Assembly (NCBI GenBank): GCA_900618425.1
Contig: UZAN01045697.1
Coordinates: forward strand, 11,261-22,793
From: Echinostoma caproni
Lineage: Eukaryota; Platyhelminthes; Trematoda; Plagiorchiida; Echinostomatidae
Direction of reading: 5' to 3'
DNA: 11,533 nt
Below the pieces are notes generated by a model, which searched no databases, was not told where the DNA came from, and was given only the letters and a program-made list of their open reading frames with translations. The position numbers were made by a program, and so were the translations under genes. This document shows positions 8,296 through 11,533 of the stretch, piece by piece (position 1 is the stretch's first letter; each line of letters starts with the position of its first letter).

Positions 8296-9210
8296 AAAAC
8301 CGTCGCATTGCACAAGTCTAGTGGGGAAACCGGACGAGCAATGCTGAGGTTAGGCGTAGAGTTTTAGGTAATCCATTGGAGCATGTGATCGACCTTCATA
8401 AATTACGCTGGTTAGGACATGTCTTACGCATGTCATCAGATAGGTTGCCACGGCGGGCGATGTTTGTCGAGGCAGGTAGCAGTTGGAAAAAGATGAAGGA
8501 CGGTCAAACGAGGACCCTAACCAGGAGACTAGGTCACATAGGTCCCGTTAGGCCCCCTGGCTGGGGACCCCGAGATGATGGTCACCGATGATTACAGCCG
8601 AAATCCGGAGCTATAACCGGGTTGGTAGACGACTGGTAGTTCACCTAGAGGAGTTGGCCAAAAACCCCAATCGCTAACCAACCAAGAGAAGGCGTACAAA
8701 CCACGATTGAGTATTGAGGTGTATTGGACACCTTGGACGTTTGACTCCGTCCAAAAGGCGTATGATCCGATGAAATGCACACCGGTCCTCAATGGATTGC
8801 GGTTTTCGCACATCGCCCCATTGCCTTGTGGGTCAGATTTTGGCCAGCTGAAGGCTCCGGTTGCGGATTCCTCAATAGAATTCACCTGCTTTGACCTGGG
8901 CAACTTGACATTATTCAGCCCACATGTAAATCATGGAGCTCTTTTTTTTCTTTTTATAACGATTATTGTACCATAATTTGCTTGGCACATAGTCTGTTCT
9001 CAGACAAGTGTAAAATATAATAATATCGTTAGAGACACTGAGTAATATGACTGCGTGTCACAAACAGTGGCGTTCATGCACCTACTCATTATTCGTGTAT
9101 AAATTAGCTAGCCTCCTCCCAACATTCCAGTGTTCATTCTGCTGTTTTATCCAAATAGGCAACCAAAACGGGCGCACAAAATTGCGTTGTTAATGGTCAT
9201 AAGAACTGAG
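8296..9210 (+). mobile_element. LINE family C relic, split by repeat R
   Basis: The RT C-terminus is readable from 8296 (RRIAQV, then a TAG, WGNRTSNAEVRRRVLG), through KLRWLGHVLRMSSDRLPRRA (about 8397-8456) to PPGWGPRDDGHR at 8554-8589. It breaks inside the next codon. The expected continuation (W)LETLSNMTA resumes at 9028 and goes on to KQWRSC, then a 3' UTR homologous to 90-245 that ends near 9210. The intervening 437 bases are repeat R copy 2. The comparison copy at 3-35 has no insertion at this point. The element is 5' truncated and dead. Confidence 0.75.
8591..9027 (+). repeat. Repeat R, copy 2 (nested inside LINE C)
   Basis: This is homologous, in the opposite orientation, to 5724-6135, including the core around TTTGACTCCGTCCAAAAGG (8738-8756) and GAATTCACCTGCTTTGACCT (8879-8898). 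It ends with an AT-rich tail (TAAAATATAATAATATC, 9011-9027). It also carries an internal T-rich run (TTTTTTTTCTTTTT, about 8941-8955) absent from copy 1. It falls between the second and third bases of the Trp codon in the conserved RWLET motif of LINE C, and I see no target-site duplication. Its class is unknown. Confidence 0.75.
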
Positions 9211-9469
9211 CTGATCTTTCTCATCTGTCCTTTTCTCACTCCCAAACCTTAAGTGATGCATTCTGCTTGCGCCGCCTCAACTAATAAGGTTAACTACTCA
9301 GAGGTTGACACTTTTGCCCATAATCTATTGTGCATTCAATATTTGGGATTGGAAAGGCAGCCAGTCAAAGTAACTAGAGGGATAGAACGAAAGTGTTCGA
9401 AACTTGAGCGGTGACGTTCGTGGTATTCGAACACTTGACGTCCAGAGTGGTGATGGTGATGAAATGCAC
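9211..9469. other. No recognised feature
   Basis: Intronic sequence without a recognisable gene or repeat. A short stretch near 9440-9480 (TGATGAAATGCACAGAGC) is shared with about 10945-10965 and probably marks the upstream edge of LINE D homology. Confidence 0.35.
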
Positions 9470-9820
9470 AGAGCATTCGGGTATAGTGGTTGTCTGTTGC
9501 CTTCCTGGATGGAGTCTAATAGACTCCGTGACTATTTAGCGACATATTAGCGAACCGTTAGCATTGGCCTTCTTGTTGTCACTTTCTGTCGGACCAGAGT
9601 GCATGAAAAGATGTGCCTGCACACTTAGATTGTACATTCTTTGTGTTGCCTATTGAGGTTCACTCCCTCCCTCCCTCCGAAAAAAAAAACAGGCCGAACC
9701 AATCTCCATCCTAACTATTCTCACTTATTTCGTATGCATTGCAAGCTTGACAGTGCTCTGTGAAATTCTACTCGACATATGTCGCTGTACGAGGATCATG
9801 CTGATGCTGATGATCCACAT
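9470..9820 (+). mobile_element. LINE family D 3' end, copy 1
   Basis: A decayed RT C-terminus (a LLPSW motif near 9500, HWPSCCHFLS at about 9562-9591 and a TGA near 9606) is followed by a 3' UTR with the landmarks CACTTAGATTGTACATTCT and CAAGCTTGACAGTG. It ends in an imperfect GAT/GCT repeat near 9795-9816. The whole is repeated in direct orientation at 10950-11291, where the coding end is better preserved. A CTCC run (9664-9678) and a run of ten A (9681-9690) occur inside the UTR and are absent or changed in the second copy. Confidence 0.65.
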
Positions 9821-10169
9821 CGCCTGACCTCTACCATACAGTATTTTTATAAATCTCGCGACCATATCCTGACTGTGGTCGATGTCAGACGGTTGCCTTT
9901 TGGGTCACAAGGATCTGACATCCGTTGCATGTCTCTTGCTTTGGAATATCTCAACATGCTTCGTCTTCCTCGCTCTTTGTTAGCTTGAAAACCGTCAAGG
10001 ATTCCAGATTCCGGAATATGCCCATTAAGGCATGAGAACACGCGTTTAGAGACAGACGGTTGCTTTCAACAATTCATCTATCTATTCGCCCCTGCAGGTC
10101 GTAGAAGAAAGAGTTGTGTGAATTTTTACTCGGGTAATTACTGGGAGAGGGAGCATTGATGCACAACGG

Positions 10170-10170
<1 letters not shown>
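9821..10170. other. No recognised feature
   Basis: I recognise nothing here. A 69-codon frame starting at 9779 extends to 9988, but it begins in the tail of LINE D and has no family resemblance. Confidence 0.35.

Positions 10171-10171
<1 letters not shown>

Positions 10172-10232
<61 letters not shown>
10172..10232. repeat. (CA)30 microsatellite
   Basis: A perfect CA dinucleotide run of 61 bases lies within intron 4. Runs this long are usually length-polymorphic, and alternating CA can adopt left-handed DNA. Confidence 0.97.
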
Positions 10233-10234
<2 letters not shown>

Positions 10235-10949
10235 GTCACCATACCTTTACAATCAGGTTGTAATGCGTCGTTGCATGTGCGATCAATCTGCAACCATGGT
10301 AGTTGGATGGCCTGGTCTCATCTATTTTTTTTTGCATATCAGTGTAATTGAGTTTTTGGCAACTAATAACCATGTACCTTTCTGCAACAGTTTTGGTCGT
10401 ATTGTATCGCATTAAAGCTTTAGCGAGTTATATAAATGCTATGAGCCAAAACATAGACCACCGTCACAGTTCTGCTGAAAAACAGGTGAAAAAGTGAGAT
10501 GTGAAATGTACAAAAGTTTGAGTTGATTACTAAATGCATTAGAAAGCTGAGAAAGAACATTTACTTGTCGGTCAGTATCCGGGTAAGATAGTTTCTGTAT
10601 GCAGATATCCAAGACGGGAAAAGTTTGTTCTTAGGACGGGTGCAGGGGTGGGATTTGCATGCACACAGGTCACTGTGTAGAGGATGGATGCAGTCAGATA
10701 GGATATTGTCAACAAACATCAAGTATGCGTCAATATGAGAACAGATAACGGAACTTGGGAGACACGGATGATCATTCGGAGGCCACACCTCAGCTCCTTG
10801 AAATCTGCCTTCAGCAAACCAGGGAAAGGTATAGGAGAGCAATAAAGGGGTATAGGAAGAACACATTGTTGAATAAAAGCGTTTATCACCGACAAATCGG
10901 AACAGAAGTGGAGCAGTCAACAGATAACGTGGAAGCGAGGCACGAAGAA
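10233..10949. other. No recognised gene
   Basis: This contains the 5' two-thirds of a 96-codon plus-strand frame (10755-11045) and most of a 170-codon minus-strand ATG frame (10561-11073). They overlap, and neither has a motif I recognise. The plus-strand frame runs into the LINE D C-terminus and may be the upstream part of that element's ORF. Confidence 0.35.
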
Positions 10950-11291
10950 ATGCACAGAGCGATTCGGCGTCTCCCGTCTTCAAGGTGGGGGTCCGAAAGA
11001 CTCTGCAACTGGCTGACCGGAGACATTGAAGAATATGTTGACTAACCGACAGCAGTGGCGTTCTTGTTATCATTTATTATCAGGGCAGAATGCTTGAAAA
11101 AGGTATGCATGAACACTTAGATTGTGTGCTCTGTTTGTTGAACATAGAGGTTATTTTTCTTTGCCTCCCTCCAATTAGGCCCAATCCCTCTCCATCTTGT
11201 GCTTTATCACTTGATTTGTATACATTGTGAGCTTGACAGTGATCAGGAAAGTTCGCTTCACTTTATCTCGCTGTACGATGATGATGATGAG
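10950..11291 (+). mobile_element. LINE family D 3' end, copy 2
   Basis: The frame near 10968-11025 gives RRLPSSRWGS and NWL, equivalent to the RLPGWG and WLET blocks of LINE C. After a one-base shift it continues as ETLKNMLTNRQQWRSC and stops at a TGA near 11094. The 3' UTR matches copy 1 (CACTTAGATTGTGTGCTCT, GAGCTTGACAGTG, CTCGCTGTACGATG) and closes with a GAT repeat (11278-11291). Such short tandem tails are common at the 3' ends of RTE-like elements. Confidence 0.7.
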
Positions 11292-11380
11292 TCTTATTTT
11301 AAAGTAGAGAACTTTCAACTTGCGAGCGACAGTTCGGGTATTCAAAAATCCGCGAGGGTTACGTCCAAATGTTTTTTTCA

Positions 11381-11533
11381 GTTCAGTTTCAACAACCGTT
11401 AACCACGCATATTCATGCGCCGGTTTGGTTTGCTCTCTTTTGGCTTCCCATTTGGATGAAGAATAGGAGAAGAAAGGAAACTTGAAAGTGGAGTCGAAAA
11501 GAAAATGGAGAAGTTCAGTGGTCTAAGGTTGCA
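11381..11533 (-). mobile_element. LINE family C 3' UTR, antisense, near-intact
   Basis: It starts at the antisense terminus GTTCAGTT. From 11419 to the window end it is identical over 115 bases to the reverse complement of 87-201. The coding end would follow beyond the window. The perfect match contrasts with the strong divergence of the copies at 1821 and 7851, so these two belong to a young subfamily or have been homogenised. Confidence 0.85.

Noticed and set aside
7993..8313. 106-codon minus-strand frame
   Set aside because: Its 3' part overlaps the antisense LINE C end and it matches no RT phase. The rest (8051-8295) is of unknown origin but shows no motif.
7851..9210. Twin-priming (5' inversion) of a single LINE
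   Set aside because: Twin priming inverts only the 5' part. Here both opposed pieces include a LINE 3' terminus, so they are separate insertions.
10561..11073. 170-codon ATG frame on the minus strand, the longest open frame in the window
   Set aside because: Its 5' part is antisense to the LINE D RT C-terminus, which aligns with copy 1 and with the other LINEs. It has no recognised motif and lies inside a host intron. Transcript evidence would be needed to revive it.

Overview
The window is eukaryotic genomic DNA, most likely from a parasitic flatworm and probably a digenean trematode. Three things suggest this: a nuclear gene split by tiny introns (50, 41 and 58 bases), wall-to-wall degenerate non-LTR retrotransposon fragments whose RT C-termini resemble fluke elements, and a short tRNA-derived SINE. 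The species call is an inference; no ribosomal or mitochondrial marker is present. I see no bacterial operon, CRISPR array or defence system.

Layout. 1-245 is the 3' end of a LINE (called family C here). 246-1178 holds nothing recognisable. 1179-1453 is SINE copy 1. 1672-1990 is an RT relic abutting an antisense LINE C tail. 2028-2294 is SINE copy 2, joined directly to LINE A (2295 to about 4735), which is a 5'-truncated endonuclease-RT element with stops and frameshifts. LINE B (about 4736-5723) follows on the same strand and ends in a small hairpin and a (TA)n tail. Repeat R copy 1 (5724 to about 6135, minus) meets that tail. An antisense SINE copy 3 (6411-6656) lies just upstream of the only host gene found.

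That gene, on the plus strand, is class III alcohol dehydrogenase (S-(hydroxymethyl)glutathione dehydrogenase / S-nitrosoglutathione reductase, ADH5-like). Its four coding exons, 6772-6789, 6840-7171, 7213-7430 and 7489-7682, join without a break into the first 254 residues. A pyrimidine-rich CAG lies 8 bases before the ATG, suggesting either a 5' UTR intron or a spliced-leader acceptor. The remaining third of the protein is not in the window, so everything after 7682 is read as intron 4, more than 3.8 kb long. It contains a minus-strand LINE C tail, a plus-strand LINE C relic split by R copy 2, two copies of another LINE 3' end (family D), a (CA)30 microsatellite, and finally another LINE C 3' end on the minus strand.

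The first and last parts of the window carry an identical 115-base inverted repeat (87-201 versus 11419-11533), both LINE C 3' ends. All other copies are clearly diverged. The best leads are the tRNA-headed SINE family, the unclassified R repeat (nested cleanly in a LINE and present as an inverted pair around the ADH exons), and the possible trans-splice acceptor of the ADH gene.
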